64,000 bases of DNA from Pannonibacter anstelovis (GCF_036881715.1 NZ_JBAKBF010000002.1:372001-436000); one strand, 5' to 3'. Counted from the stretch's first letter, positions 1 through 8,955 are shown. The notes: generated by a model from the sequence alone, not told the origin. Numbers and translations: made by a program.

Positions 1-1
1 G

Positions 2-52
2 GCCGAAGGCCGTGTGTTCCGGTCGGAGAACAAGCTGTTTCTCAAGGACTGA
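2..52 (+). CDS. fixH: C-terminal end of FixH/CcoH-like protein (partial)
   Basis: Only the last 16 codons are inside the window, ending in Phe-Leu-Lys-Asp and TGA at 50-52. FixH (CcoH) is a small membrane protein needed for assembly of cbb3-type cytochrome oxidase. The call rests on position, because fixH normally precedes fixI and fixS, both of which follow here. The visible residues are compatible with a FixH tail but are too few to prove it. The gene begins upstream of the window. Confidence 0.5.
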   Translation, partial: AEGRVFRSENKLFLKD

Positions 53-123
53 CTCTGACATGAGCAGTGCCCGGTTCAAGGGGCGGACCGGGCACTGCAT
101 CTCTCTGGCGAGTAGGACGGATC

Positions 124-2409
124 ATGACTGTGCATATGCGTGACTGGGACGCATTCGTCACATCTGGAGAAGAGGGCAGGGCCCATATGGACCTGGCCGT
201 CGAGGGCATCACTTGCGCTGCCTGCATGGGCGACATTGAGCGGGGGCTGATGCGCCTGCCAGGTGTCGCCAGAGCGCGCGTCAACCTCACCTCCCACCGG
301 CTGGCCGTGGACTGGGATGCAGCGGCCACGGGGGCAGACAAGATTGTCGCCACGCTGGCACGCATGGGCTACAAGGCCCACCCGTTCGATCCGGCATCGG
401 CGCGCAACCGTCAGGACCAGACGGGGCGGGAGCTGATGCGGGCCATTGCCGTCTCCGGCTTTGCCGCGATGAACATCATGCTGCTCTCCGTTTCGGTCTG
501 GTCGGGCAACGTCACGGATATTACCGACGAAACCCGCGACCTGTTTCACTGGATTTCGGCACTGATCGCCCTTCCGGCGGTTGCCTATGCGGGCCGCCCG
601 TTCTTCAGAAGTGCCTTCAATGCCATCCGTGGCCGCCGCCTCAACATGGATGTGCCGATCTCCATCGGCGTGTGCCTTGCGGTCGGGCTGTCGCTGGTCC
701 AGACCGCGCAAAGCCAGCATCACGCCTATTTCGAATCCGCCACCATGCTTTTGTTCTTCCTGCTGGTCGGCCGCTATCTCGATCACAACATGCGCGGACG
801 CACCCAGTCGCTGGCGGAGAATATTGCGGCCTTGAAGGGCGAGGTCGCAGCGCGGATCCATCCGGATGGCAGCGTGCGCGAGGTGCCTCTGTCGCGGGTT
901 CAGCCGGGTGATCTCGTGCTGGTCACCGCCGGTGAGCGCATCCCCGTCGACGGGGTCATTGAGGACGGCGTTTCCGAGGTGGATCAGAGCCTTGTGACCG
1001 GTGAAACGGCGCTGGAGCCTGTGCGGCCCGGTGACCGGGTCTATGCAGGCACCAGCAATGCCGATGGCGTTCTGCATGTGCGTGTTTCGGCTGCTTCCGG
1101 TTCGACTGTGCTGGACGAGGTGAACCGGCTGCTGGAAGCTGCCGGACAGGCCAAGTCCTCCTATGTCGTGCTGGCCGACCGAGCCGCTTCCATGTATTCG
1201 CCGGTGGTGCATGCTGCTGCTGCCCTGACCTTCACCGGCTGGGCGCTGTACGGTATTGGCTGGCAGCCGGCGCTGATCATCGCTATTTCGGTGCTGATCA
1301 TTACCTGCCCCTGTGCACTCGGCCTTGCCATTCCGGCGGTGCAGGTCGTGGCTTCCGGGCAGCTGTTCAAGGCGGGCGTGCTCATCCGCTCTGGCGATGC
1401 CATCGAGCGGCTGGCTGCAGCCGACACCATCGTCTTCGACAAGACCGGCACGCTGACCCTGTCCGAACCGGAACTCGTGGAGGAGCCCGATCTGTCGGAC
1501 AGGGATCTGCTGCTCGCCGGGCGTCTGGCCCTGTCCAGCCGCCATCCTCTGGCGCGTGGCCTTGCCCAGGCGACGGCCGCCAGCGAGCCACTGGCCGGTG
1601 TAGCAGAAACGAGCGGAGCAGGTGTTTCCTGCGATCTGGGGGGGCGTGAAATCCGGCTTGGCAGCCCGGTCTTCTGCGGTGCGTCTGACGCAGACGTAGC
1701 GGCACTTATGCAGCGCCATCCCGATGCTTCGCTGCTCGCCTATCGTGCGGGCGAGGGGCAGGTGCGGCTGTTCGCCCTGCGGCAGAAACTCCGGCCTGAT
1801 GCACCGCTCGTAGCGGCCAGCCTCAGGGCCATGGGCTACCAGCTGGAGATCCTGTCCGGTGACCGGGCAGGCGCCGTGGAGCAGGCCGCCCATGCCCTTG
1901 GCATCGGCGAATGGCGCGCAGGGATGACGCCTGCGGGCAAGATTGCCCGGCTGGAGGAATTGAAACAGGCAGGCCGTACCGTTCTGATGGTCGGTGACGG
2001 GCTGAATGACGCGCCTGCTCTGGCTGCGGCGCATGTGTCGCTGTCGCCGGTAACCGCAGTACACATCAGCCAGGCTGCTGCCGATGCCGTGTTCCTGGGC
2101 GATCCGCTGCGCCCCGTGGCCGAAGCACTTGCCATCTCCCGCAAGGCCAAGGCAGCCATGATCGAGAATCTGTGGATCTCGGTCATCTACAATCTGATCG
2201 CGGTTCCAATTGCGGTTGCAGGCTTTGTCACGCCGCTGCTTGCGGCAGCCGCCATGTCGGGCTCGTCGCTCATCGTCACAGCCAATGCTCTGCGCCTGCG
2301 CCTCGTCAATGCGGGCATGGCACAAGACGCGGTGCCCGGCCCGGCTGGAGCCAGCACAGCCGCTGGCCGCAAGCCGGCCATTTCTCTCAAGCCTCGGGGG
2401 GCAGAATGA
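124..2409 (+). CDS. fixI: FixI/CcoI-type heavy-metal P1B ATPase
   Basis: Copper-transporting P-type ATPase of the inner membrane that serves assembly of the cbb3 oxidase copper centre. Seen: an N-terminal HMA domain with Cys-Ala-Ala-Cys (C31/C34), the membrane metal-site motif Cys-Pro-Cys at 395-397, the phosphorylation motif DKTGTLT starting at D439, and GDGLND at 624-629. The product is 761 residues, usual for the family. ATG 124 is preferred over a GTG at 67 because a purine-rich site (aggacgg) precedes it. The stop overlaps the fixS start (ATGA), so the two genes are translationally coupled. The strand opposite this gene carries a long but spurious reading frame. Confidence 0.93.
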   Translation: MTVHMRDWDAFVTSGEEGRAHMDLAVEGITCAACMGDIERGLMRLPGVARARVNLTSHRLAVDWDAAATGADKIVATLARMGYKAHPFDPASARNRQDQTGRELMRAIAVSGFAAMNIMLLSVSVWSGNVTDITDETRDLFHWISALIALPAVAYAGRPFFRSAFNAIRGRRLNMDVPISIGVCLAVGLSLVQTAQSQHHAYFESATMLLFFLLVGRYLDHNMRGRTQSLAENIAALKGEVAARIHPDGSVREVPLSRVQPGDLVLVTAGERIPVDGVIEDGVSEVDQSLVTGETALEPVRPGDRVYAGTSNADGVLHVRVSAASGSTVLDEVNRLLEAAGQAKSSYVVLADRAASMYSPVVHAAAALTFTGWALYGIGWQPALIIAISVLIITCPCALGLAIPAVQVVASGQLFKAGVLIRSGDAIERLAAADTIVFDKTGTLTLSEPELVEEPDLSDRDLLLAGRLALSSRHPLARGLAQATAASEPLAGVAETSGAGVSCDLGGREIRLGSPVFCGASDADVAALMQRHPDASLLAYRAGEGQVRLFALRQKLRPDAPLVAASLRAMGYQLEILSGDRAGAVEQAAHALGIGEWRAGMTPAGKIARLEELKQAGRTVLMVGDGLNDAPALAAAHVSLSPVTAVHISQAAADAVFLGDPLRPVAEALAISRKAKAAMIENLWISVIYNLIAVPIAVAGFVTPLLAAAAMSGSSLIVTANALRLRLVNAGMAQDAVPGPAGASTAAGRKPAISLKPRGAE

Positions 2410-2573
2410 CCGTCCTGCTGTTTCTTATCCCGGTTGCCCTGTTCCTCGGTGGATTGGGGCTCGTTGGCTTCCTGTGGTCGCTGAAAAGCGGCCAGTATGA
2501 TGATCTGGAAGGCGCCAGCTGGCGTATTCTGGACGACGATGATCTTGAAGATGATGATGGAAAGAAGGCCTGA
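2406..2573 (+). CDS. fixS: FixS/CcoS cbb3 oxidase maturation protein
   Basis: A 55-residue inner-membrane protein with one N-terminal hydrophobic helix (residues about 3-24), the typical Trp-Ser-Leu-Lys-Ser-Gly-Gln-Tyr-Asp-Asp-Leu segment, and a very acidic tail (DDDDLEDDD). CcoS is required to insert haem and copper into the catalytic subunit of cbb3 oxidase. It overlaps fixI by 4 bp and ends the fixGHIS-type operon, since no same-strand gene follows within 680 bp. The start is fixed by the ATGA overlap. Confidence 0.93.
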   Translation: MTVLLFLIPVALFLGGLGLVGFLWSLKSGQYDDLEGASWRILDDDDLEDDDGKKA

Positions 2574-2606
2574 CCGGCTGCGCGAATGCGATCAGGCATG
2601 CTTCCG

Positions 2607-2782
2607 TCAGCCGACGAGCGCGGAGATCACCATGCTGGCTGAAACGATCAGCAGTGCCAGACCGGAAAAGAGAAGAATGTTCTCGTGAGCAGGGCCAGAA
2701 CTGGCGCTGGAAGACGGGGCCTGTGCACGGGGATCTTCCCGGCGTACTTCCCTTTTCTTCTCGATGCGTTCGATCTGCATGG
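2607..2782 (-). pseudogene. Possible frameshifted one-helix membrane micro-protein
   Basis: On the minus strand an ATG at 2782 opens a frame beginning MQIERIE. A second frame with no start codon continues from about 2760 to a TGA at 2607-2609 and encodes a charged segment (KKREVRRED), a Ser/Pro/Ala linker, and a convincing membrane helix (about NILLFSGLALLIVSASMVIS). Joining the two with a 2-nt shift in the TTCTTCTCTC tract near 2758-2764 gives a plausible 57-residue tail-anchored protein. This may be a real frameshift, a sequencing error or chance. It converges on fixS. No family is recognised. Confidence 0.3.
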
Positions 2783-3260
2783 CTGGCTCCGGAGTGTCAG
2801 GATGAAAGGCTATGGCTAAAACCCGCCTTGCCCGACTGTGACGATTTTATAGCACGGCTCCCTGAAAGGCGCGTTAAGCCATCGCTCCGGATCGAGTTAA
2901 TGCTTCGCAACTTTACCAAGGTTTAAACCCGGTGATTTGAATCTTATGTCAAATCCGCGGCATCTCCGGTTAAATGCCCTTGGCCAAAAGAAAATCCGCC
3001 GTTGCCAGAACGGTCTTGCAACGGGCTGAATTCATTGAAAAAATAGGTGGACAGGCTGAAAACAGCCACATAAGGCCACGGAACTGCCCGCGTGATCAGT
3101 CAAATCCTTTGTGTCTGTTAACAGTCGCGCTGACCTGCTTCCGCGCAGATGCCTCTGGCGCGGCTGCGGTCTGACAGAGGACAGCCGGGCACTGGCAGAG
3201 TTGACTAACTCTCTTTTCATCCTTTGCCCGTAATCTGAGCTGGACGAACGGAGGTGGCTG
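2783..3260. other. Intergenic stretch without a recognisable gene
   Basis: About 480 bp between the possible micro-ORF and the receiver-domain gene. I see no conserved protein, tRNA or clear stem-loop. The last part carries the ribosome-binding site (ggaggt at 3250-3255) of the next gene. Confidence 0.5.
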
Positions 3261-3797
3261 GTGAGCCTTGACCTTGCCTCGCTGACATTTCTTCTGGTGG
3301 AAGACAGCGCCTACATGCGAACGATCCTGCGCACCATGCTGCAGGGCTTTGGTGCACGGCGGATTGTCGAGGCCGAAGATGGTGCGTCTGGCCTTGAGGC
3401 CATGGACCGCGCCAATCCTGACATTCTCATCCTTGACTGGGTGATGCCGATCCTCGACGGCGCCGATATGGTGCGTATGATCCGCACCCAGAACAACCCC
3501 TTTGCCTACATTCCCATCATCATGGTGACTGGGCACACGGAGCGCAGCCGCATCATCGAAGCGCGCCGTCTTGGCGTGCATGAGCTGCTGTCCAAGCCGA
3601 TCTCTGCTAAGGCGCTTTATCAGCGGGTGTCCAGCGTCATCATGCAGCCGCGTGATTTTGTGAAGACCCCAAGCTATTTCGGCCCTGCGCCGCGCGAAAT
3701 CCGCAACCGCCAGAAAATCTGGCAGGGCGGGCTGCCGCAGCCGGGGAATGCCAGTGCTCCTGCGCAGCAATCTGAGGAATCTCAGGCCATCGGCTGA
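3261..3797 (+). CDS. Stand-alone response-regulator receiver protein
   Basis: A 178-residue protein with a CheY-like receiver domain at residues 8-125. The acidic pocket (E14/D15), phospho-acceptor D59 within LILDWVMP, T90 and K112 are all visible, so it should be phosphorylated by a histidine kinase. The remaining ~55 residues are polar, contain a PSYFGP segment and show no DNA-binding fold. It probably acts through protein-protein contacts. No kinase gene is adjacent. The GTG start at 3261 has a strong ggaggt site 6 bp upstream. The partner and output are unknown. Confidence 0.85.
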   Translation: MSLDLASLTFLLVEDSAYMRTILRTMLQGFGARRIVEAEDGASGLEAMDRANPDILILDWVMPILDGADMVRMIRTQNNPFAYIPIIMVTGHTERSRIIEARRLGVHELLSKPISAKALYQRVSSVIMQPRDFVKTPSYFGPAPREIRNRQKIWQGGLPQPGNASAPAQQSEESQAIG

Positions 3798-3929
3798 GGC
3801 CGGTTCTGCGTCTAAAAATGCGTGACGGCAGAGAAAACGAGCACTTCCGGCGGCTCAGTCTTCATCGAAAGTGCTTCAGCTGCCACGCTATGCCCAAGTC
3901 CAATGGCGCGCCTGGCGTCCCTGGTAGGA

Positions 3930-4169
3930 TCAGGCTGCAATCGAACCCGCGCCGGCACTCGCGGCAGCATCATTGATCTGCCGCAGTTTCATTGAGCTGG
4001 CAAATTCGGAAAGCTGATCCAGGTCAACGAGGTAGTTGTCGAGCAGGAAGCGGACGAGCAGTTCGGTGGGCAAATGTGTATAGCCTTCGACCGCTGCAAA
4101 GAAGTCGTCCAATGTCTCAAGGCGTTTGCGCAAGCGAACCATGCCGGTCTCCCCGATTTCCACGATCAC
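3930..4169 (-). CDS. Small hypothetical protein
   Basis: A 79-residue, largely helical, soluble protein with the segment THLPTELLVRFLLDNYLVDLDQL and an Ala/Gly-rich tail. No signal peptide or membrane helix is seen. It starts with GTG at 4169; no ATG lies in frame upstream before the reading frame closes. The family is not recognised. It sits alone between the receiver gene and the DUF3429 operon. Confidence 0.5.
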   Translation of the reverse strand: MIVEIGETGMVRLRKRLETLDDFFAAVEGYTHLPTELLVRFLLDNYLVDLDQLSEFASSMKLRQINDAAASAGAGSIAA

Positions 4170-4262
4170 AGCTTCGGCATTTATGGTTAATGCACAATGA
4201 ATGACTGAGTCTGGATCATCTGAAAAGAGATCTTTGCAAGGCTTTGGGGTGCGCCGCCGCGC

Positions 4263-4751
4263 TTACATGACGGAAGGTGCGGCTGCTCCCAGCAGCATCG
4301 AGGCCGCTGCTCCTGCACTGAGCGGCAGGCGCAGTGCGGGATACCAGAGCGGAAACTTGCCCTCCCTCGATGCGGTCAGATCAAGCGCGAACATGGCTGC
4401 AAAGCAGGCTGCCAGCAGCAGAAGCCCCGAAGTCTGCGGCAGAAGCAAGCCTGCCCAGCCAGCCAGAGAAGGGGCTACTGCGATGGCAAGGCGGGTGAGA
4501 AGCTCCCTGTCTTCAAAAGGACCGTCCTGTCCGGTGGATGCGGCCATGGCCACACCCCAGTGAATGCCCCCCAGGAAGGAGAGGATGACAGCGCCGTAAG
4601 CTGCCAGTGCGAAGGCGGCTTGCGGGCGCAGCTCAGGCGGCCCGGCAAAGGTTATCAGGCTGGCGGCCGCAAATGGGATAAGCCCGGCAACTCCGAGAGC
4701 AAGCGTCGGGCGTGGCACAGTGAGGGGATTGAAGGTGAGGTGCCGTGTCAT
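4263..4751 (-). CDS. DUF3429 family membrane protein
   Basis: A 162-residue integral membrane protein with about five hydrophobic segments, matching DUF3429 (features include FLGGIHWGVAM and PLWYPALRLPL). The function of the family is unknown. The ATG at 4751 overlaps the stop of the upstream DCC gene (ATGA), which argues for this start over the longer upstream frame. It is the last gene of the SDR-DCC-DUF3429 operon. The pairing of DUF3429 with a DCC thiol oxidoreductase suggests a shared role at the membrane, but this is inference. Confidence 0.8.
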   Translation of the reverse strand: MTRHLTFNPLTVPRPTLALGVAGLIPFAAASLITFAGPPELRPQAAFALAAYGAVILSFLGGIHWGVAMAASTGQDGPFEDRELLTRLAIAVAPSLAGWAGLLLPQTSGLLLLAACFAAMFALDLTASREGKFPLWYPALRLPLSAGAAASMLLGAAAPSVM

Positions 4752-5185
4752 CTGTCTTGCTCCTGCGGATGAGGGCGGAACACGCGCCTTGCCAGGGATT
4801 GAAGGGAAGGGCGGATGATGAGCGTCAGACGGTAGCCGAACTCCAGGACGGCGCGTGGAACCGGCCGGTCGAGCAGGCGGGCCGCACCGGCAAAGCGCGG
4901 CAGGCTGTGCCAAAGGCTGAGAAAGGCTGCCGCTCCCGAGCGCAGCTTTCCATCGGCGCCGCGCACGTGGAACCGGGCAAGCGCAGCGCTGCGCGTTAGA
5001 CCGTCCGGCAGGGCTTCAGGAGCCTCTGTTGACACATCCACCCAGCAAATCCCGTTCGCGCCATCCTGCCGTCTGTAGACGGCGATCTCGCGCGAGCAGA
5101 GCGGACAGGCGCCGTCATAATAAACGGTAACGGGCGGCATTTCCGGCTGTGGCGCTGCCGGGGGCGTGGCGGTCGTGCTCACCAT
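4748..5185 (-). CDS. DCC-family thiol-disulfide oxidoreductase (DUF393)
   Basis: A 145-residue protein whose N-terminal part carries the family signature YDGACPLCSREI, with a Cys-Pro-Leu-Cys redox pair at about residues 28-31, followed by the typical WVDVS, ARFHV and LPRF segments. DCC proteins are thioredoxin-like and thought to act in thiol-disulfide exchange. It overlaps the SDR gene upstream by 7 bp and DUF3429 downstream by 4 bp, so the three are co-translated. ATG start at 5185. Confidence 0.85.
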   Translation of the reverse strand: MVSTTATPPAAPQPEMPPVTVYYDGACPLCSREIAVYRRQDGANGICWVDVSTEAPEALPDGLTRSAALARFHVRGADGKLRSGAAAFLSLWHSLPRFAGAARLLDRPVPRAVLEFGYRLTLIIRPSLQSLARRVFRPHPQEQDR

Positions 5186-5919
5186 ACGATCTCCTTGCCT
5201 TCCGCATCATGGAAACTGCCGGTCTGCGCAGCGCCGAGATCATCGATGGTCTGCAGCAGCAGGCGGGCGGCCTCCTGCGGAGGTCTGACAGTGAGGCCGG
5301 ATCTGGCGAAGGGCTCTGACAGACGGCTCTCCACGGTGCCCGGATGCAGGGCGATGCAGAGGCTTTCAGGTCGCTTGCGGGCCAGCTCGATGCTGGCGGA
5401 GCGGACGAGCTGGTTGAGCGCAGCCTTTGCAGCACGGTAGCTGTACCAGCCGCCCAGATTGTTGTCGCCGATGCTGCCGACCCGGGCCGAAAGAGTGGCA
5501 AACACTGCCTTTCCCTCACCAGCCAGCAGGGGCAGGAAGTGTTTCATCAGCAGAGCCGGGCCGATGGTGTTGATGGCAAACACCCGAGCCATGGCGGCCG
5601 GATCAATCTGCCGCCAGCTTTTTTCGGGCTGCAGAGCGCCCTCATGGAGCATGCCGGTCGCATCGAAAACGAGCCGCAAGGGCGCGGTTTTTGACGCTTC
5701 GCCAATGGCCAAGGCCGCGGCGGCGATGCTTGACTCATCTGTGAGGTCAAAGGGAAGGCCGCTGGTGCCGGACCGGGATAGCCCGATCACTCTGGCGAAG
5801 CGGCCGCTCGCCTCGATCTGGCGCGCGATCTCGGCACCTACCGCTCCTGTGCTGCCTGCGACAACGGCGAGGCCACCAGGCGGGAATGAGCTCAGGTCTT
5901 GCGCAGCTGGTCCAGTCAA
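5179..5919 (-). CDS. Short-chain dehydrogenase/reductase (C-factor-like SDR)
   Basis: A 246-residue Rossmann-fold oxidoreductase. Seen: the nucleotide-binding loop GSTGAVGAEIA near residue 22, a central NTIGP segment, a catalytic Ser in TLSARVGSI, and Tyr-x-x-x-Lys in YSYRAAKAALNQL. The layout resembles the CsgA/C-factor SDR group, whose substrates are poorly known. It begins with TTG at 5919 behind a GGAG site, heads the SDR-DCC-DUF3429 operon and is divergent from phoX. Confidence 0.82.
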   Translation of the reverse strand: MTGPAAQDLSSFPPGGLAVVAGSTGAVGAEIARQIEASGRFARVIGLSRSGTSGLPFDLTDESSIAAAALAIGEASKTAPLRLVFDATGMLHEGALQPEKSWRQIDPAAMARVFAINTIGPALLMKHFLPLLAGEGKAVFATLSARVGSIGDNNLGGWYSYRAAKAALNQLVRSASIELARKRPESLCIALHPGTVESRLSEPFARSGLTVRPPQEAARLLLQTIDDLGAAQTGSFHDAEGKEIVW

Positions 5920-6071
5920 CTTGGATGCTCCAGTTAATTAGGTCTCTCTGTTACGCCGCAAATGCGCTGCTGGTTCAGATATGTGCCGCAATGCCAGCGC
6001 TTTGTTTCTTCACGGATATGACGAGCATTTTTACCAAGCCGGATAAGCTGCAGGTCTGGATGTCTTCAATC

Positions 6072-6089
6072 TTGTCATCAACTTGTGAC
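6072..6089 (+). promoter_or_regulatory. Pho-box-like direct repeat upstream of phoX
   Basis: TTGTCAT, four bases, then TTGTGAC: two 7-bp half-sites with an 11-bp period, close to the PhoB consensus CTGTCAT-N4-CTGTCAT. It lies 38 bp before the phoX ATG. PhoB control of phoX is well established in other alphaproteobacteria; binding here is inferred. Confidence 0.6.
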
Positions 6090-6127
6090 ACTGAGCCATT
6101 AACCGGTCAGCAGAGGCGTTAGACCTC

Positions 6128-8065
6128 ATGAACAGTTTCGAGAGAGAGCTAGCCATGTCCGACATCAACAAGAGCGATCTGTCCTGGGACGAATGGGATG
6201 AACTGCAGAACCCGCCCCCGGCCGTGACGGATTTCGACCGCGTGGTCGAAAGCGCCCTGTCCCGCCGCGGCTTCCTCGGTGGTGTTCTGGCTTTCGGCTC
6301 TGCTGCCGCTGCCATGGGCACCGTTGGCAACCTGATGTCCTCCACCGCCGCGCTGGCGCAGGACGCTTCCTCGCGCTTCCAGTTCAAGCCGGTTCCGATC
6401 GCCACTGACAGCACCGTACATGTGCCGGAAGGCTATTCCTGGAAGCCGCTGGCCAAGTGGGGTGAGCCGCTGTTCTCCGGCGTGCCGGATCTGGATCATA
6501 GCAAGGGCGTCAGCGTCGAACATTCGGACAAGGTTTTCGGTGAAAACACCGACGGCATGGAACTGTTCGTCATCGGCGGCCGTCAGGTCATTGCCGTGAA
6601 CCACGAGTACGTGAACCCGAAGATCAACCTGCCGCACGCTCCGGAAGGAAAGCCGCAGAGCGCCGACGACGTGAAGATTCTGCAGAACATGCAGGGTGTC
6701 ACCGTCATGGAAGTGGCAGAAGGCGAAAACGGCTGGCAGATCGTGCTGGACAGCCCCCTCAACCGCCGCATTCATCACAACACCCCGATGAAGCTCTCAG
6801 GTCCGGCTGCCGGTTCCGACCTGGTGAAGACCGCCGCCGATCCGTCGGGCACGGAAAGCCTCGGCACCTTCAACAACTGCGGTGCAGGCCGCACGCCGTG
6901 GGGCACCTATCTGACCTGCGAGGAAAACTTCAACGGCTACTTCGGTTCGACCGACGCCGAATTCAAGATGCCGGACGACTACAAGCGTTATGGCATCTCG
7001 GCTGAAACCCGCTATGCCTACGAGAAGTTCGACGAGCGCTTTGACGTCTCGAAGAACCCGAACGAGCCGCGCCGCGCCGGTTATGTGGTTGAGATCGATC
7101 CGTCGGACGCTTCCTCCACCCCGGTCAAGCGTACTGCCCTCGGCCGCATCAAGCACGAAAACGCTGCCTGCGTGGTCGCGCGTGATGGCCGCGTGGTCGT
7201 CTACATGGGCGACGATGAGCGTGGCGAGTTCCTCTACAAGTATGTCTCCAACGGCATCTACGTTCCGGGTGGCGACACCTCGAAGCTGCTGGACGAAGGC
7301 ACGCTCTACGTTGCCAAGTTCGCAGAAGACGGCACCGGCGAGTGGCTTGCCCTGACGCCGGAAACCACCGGCATGAAGATGGACGAGATCTGCGTCTTCA
7401 CCCGCATGGCCGCTTCCAAGGTTGGTGCCACCACCATGGACCGTCCGGAGTGGGTTGCCACCAACCCGGTCGCCATCGAAGCCTATTGCGCGCTGACCAA
7501 CAACAGCCGCCGTGGCGTGATGAAGGATGGCAAGCTGCGTACCAACGCTGGCGGTGATCCGCTGGAGCTGAACGCTGTGAACCCGCGTGAGGCGAACGAG
7601 TATGGCCAGATCGTGCGCTGGTACCCGGCGAACGAGGACCATGCAGACGCCGCTTTCAAGTGGGACCTGTTCTGCATGGCCGGCAACCCGGCAGTCCACA
7701 AGGATGCCTATGCCGGCTCCTCGAACATCAACGAAGGCAACATGTTCAACTCGCCGGACGGCATGATGTTCGACTCGACCGGCCTGCTCTGGATCCAGAC
7801 CGACGGTGAGGACAGCAACGAAGGCGACTTCGCCGGTCAGGGCAACAACCAGATGCTTGCGGGCGATCCGGTCACGGGCCGCATCGAGCGCTTCCTCACC
7901 GCCCCGCTGGGCGCAGAGGTGACTGGCCAGACCTGGTCTGCCGACAAGCGCACCCACTTCGTCGGCATCCAGCACCCGGCCGCTCCCTTCCCGGATGGCG
8001 AAGGCAAGCTGCCGCGTTCGACCATCGTTGCCATCAAGCGCGAAGACAACAAGATCATCGGCTGA
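6128..8065 (+). CDS. phoX: PhoX-type alkaline phosphatase, Tat-exported
   Basis: A large periplasmic phosphatase (645 residues from ATG 6128) of the PhoX/DUF839 family, which uses Ca and Fe to release phosphate from organic esters. The N-terminal third of the leader holds a Tat motif (SRRGFLGG) followed by a hydrophobic stretch and an Ala-rich cleavage region (ALAQD). Family segments such as NHEYVNP, GRTPWGTYLTCEENFNGYF, KHENAA and TDGEDSNEGDF are present. A second ATG at 6155 with a GAGAG stretch upstream is an equally good start. Pho-box-like repeats precede it and a strong terminator follows. It is monocistronic. Confidence 0.92.
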   Translation: MNSFERELAMSDINKSDLSWDEWDELQNPPPAVTDFDRVVESALSRRGFLGGVLAFGSAAAAMGTVGNLMSSTAALAQDASSRFQFKPVPIATDSTVHVPEGYSWKPLAKWGEPLFSGVPDLDHSKGVSVEHSDKVFGENTDGMELFVIGGRQVIAVNHEYVNPKINLPHAPEGKPQSADDVKILQNMQGVTVMEVAEGENGWQIVLDSPLNRRIHHNTPMKLSGPAAGSDLVKTAADPSGTESLGTFNNCGAGRTPWGTYLTCEENFNGYFGSTDAEFKMPDDYKRYGISAETRYAYEKFDERFDVSKNPNEPRRAGYVVEIDPSDASSTPVKRTALGRIKHENAACVVARDGRVVVYMGDDERGEFLYKYVSNGIYVPGGDTSKLLDEGTLYVAKFAEDGTGEWLALTPETTGMKMDEICVFTRMAASKVGATTMDRPEWVATNPVAIEAYCALTNNSRRGVMKDGKLRTNAGGDPLELNAVNPREANEYGQIVRWYPANEDHADAAFKWDLFCMAGNPAVHKDAYAGSSNINEGNMFNSPDGMMFDSTGLLWIQTDGEDSNEGDFAGQGNNQMLAGDPVTGRIERFLTAPLGAEVTGQTWSADKRTHFVGIQHPAAPFPDGEGKLPRSTIVAIKREDNKIIG

Positions 8066-8089
8066 TCTGCCGTGATCTTCTGAAACACG

Positions 8090-8128
8090 AAGGGCGCGCC
8101 CACCCGGCGCGCCCTTTGGTTTTTTTTG
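8090..8128 (+). terminator. Rho-independent terminator of phoX
   Basis: An 11-bp stem (AAGGGCGCGCC with its complement), 5-base loop CACCC, then a run of eight T residues. It lies 25 bp after the phoX stop. Confidence 0.9.
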
Positions 8129-8346
8129 GAAGCTTCCGGCATCGTTCCCCGCGCCAAGCCTCCCCGTCTTCGTCTTGCCATGGCTTGACCATGGCTCCAC
8201 TCCTTGCCCGTGCTGAACGGTCAGCCTCTCTGAAGGCTCGCGCGCGCTCTCCGCTTTGGCGCGGGGACAGGCAGGGGCATGGAGGCCATGATCAAGTCAC
8301 GGCATGATGGAATGTGGGTTAAGTGATTGCAAAATATGACTGTTGT

Positions 8347-8955
8347 TCAGTCCCTGAATACAGTCAGCGCCAGATGGTAGAGCAGCAGGATGGTCTTGCC
8401 GTCGCAGATGCGTCCGTCGCGGACCATGGCCATGGCTTCGTCAAAGGCGAGGTCCAGCACCTCAATGTCCTCGCCTTCCTCTTCAAGGCCGCCGCCGTCG
8501 CTCACCCTGTCATCGGGTGAATAGGGAGCGATGAAGAAGGTGAGGTGCTCGGTGACGGAGCCGGGGCTCATGAAGGGGGCAAACAGGCGCTCCACCTTGC
8601 CCAGCCGGTAGCCGGTTTCTTCTTCCACCTCGGCGCGGATGCGGGTTTCGGGGTCGAGCTTGTCCAGCAGCCCGGCGGGCGCCTCGATCATCTCCTCCTG
8701 ATGGCCACAGACATAGGCGGGCAGACGGAACTGGCGTGTCAGCAGCACGTGGCGGCGGGCCGGGTCATAGGCCAGAAGCACCGCACCGTGCCCCCGGTCA
8801 TAGACCTCGCGCGTCTGTTCCTGCCAGCGGCCGTCTGACCGGCGCAGTTCAAAACGGTAGCGGGTCAGCTTGCCCCAGTTCTCGGAAAGCAGGGTTGTTT
8901 CGCGGATTCGGACCCTGTCCTGCAGTGTGCGAATGGGCGTATCGGTCTCTGACAT
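8347..8955 (-). CDS. NUDIX hydrolase (NudK / ADP-ribose pyrophosphatase-like)
   Basis: A 202-residue NUDIX protein. The region APAGLLDKLDPETRIRAEVEEETGYRLG matches the NUDIX box with its EExxGY end, and the flanking VLLTRQFRLPAY and FFIAPY segments resemble the GDP-mannose/ADP-ribose pyrophosphatase group. It would hydrolyse a nucleoside diphosphate sugar with Mg. ATG 8955 is preferred to the TTG at 8985 because an AAGG lies 8 bp upstream. That AAGG is inside a long hairpin (8957-8997), so translation may be controlled. It lies downstream of the glucosidase gene on the same strand. Confidence 0.85.
   Translation of the reverse strand: MSETDTPIRTLQDRVRIRETTLLSENWGKLTRYRFELRRSDGRWQEQTREVYDRGHGAVLLAYDPARRHVLLTRQFRLPAYVCGHQEEMIEAPAGLLDKLDPETRIRAEVEEETGYRLGKVERLFAPFMSPGSVTEHLTFFIAPYSPDDRVSDGGGLEEEGEDIEVLDLAFDEAMAMVRDGRICDGKTILLLYHLALTVFRD

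Noticed and set aside
76..2325. 749-residue minus-strand open frame opposite fixI
   Set aside because: High-GC shadow of a clear P-type ATPase gene; composition is Arg/His/Gln-rich and no family motif is seen.
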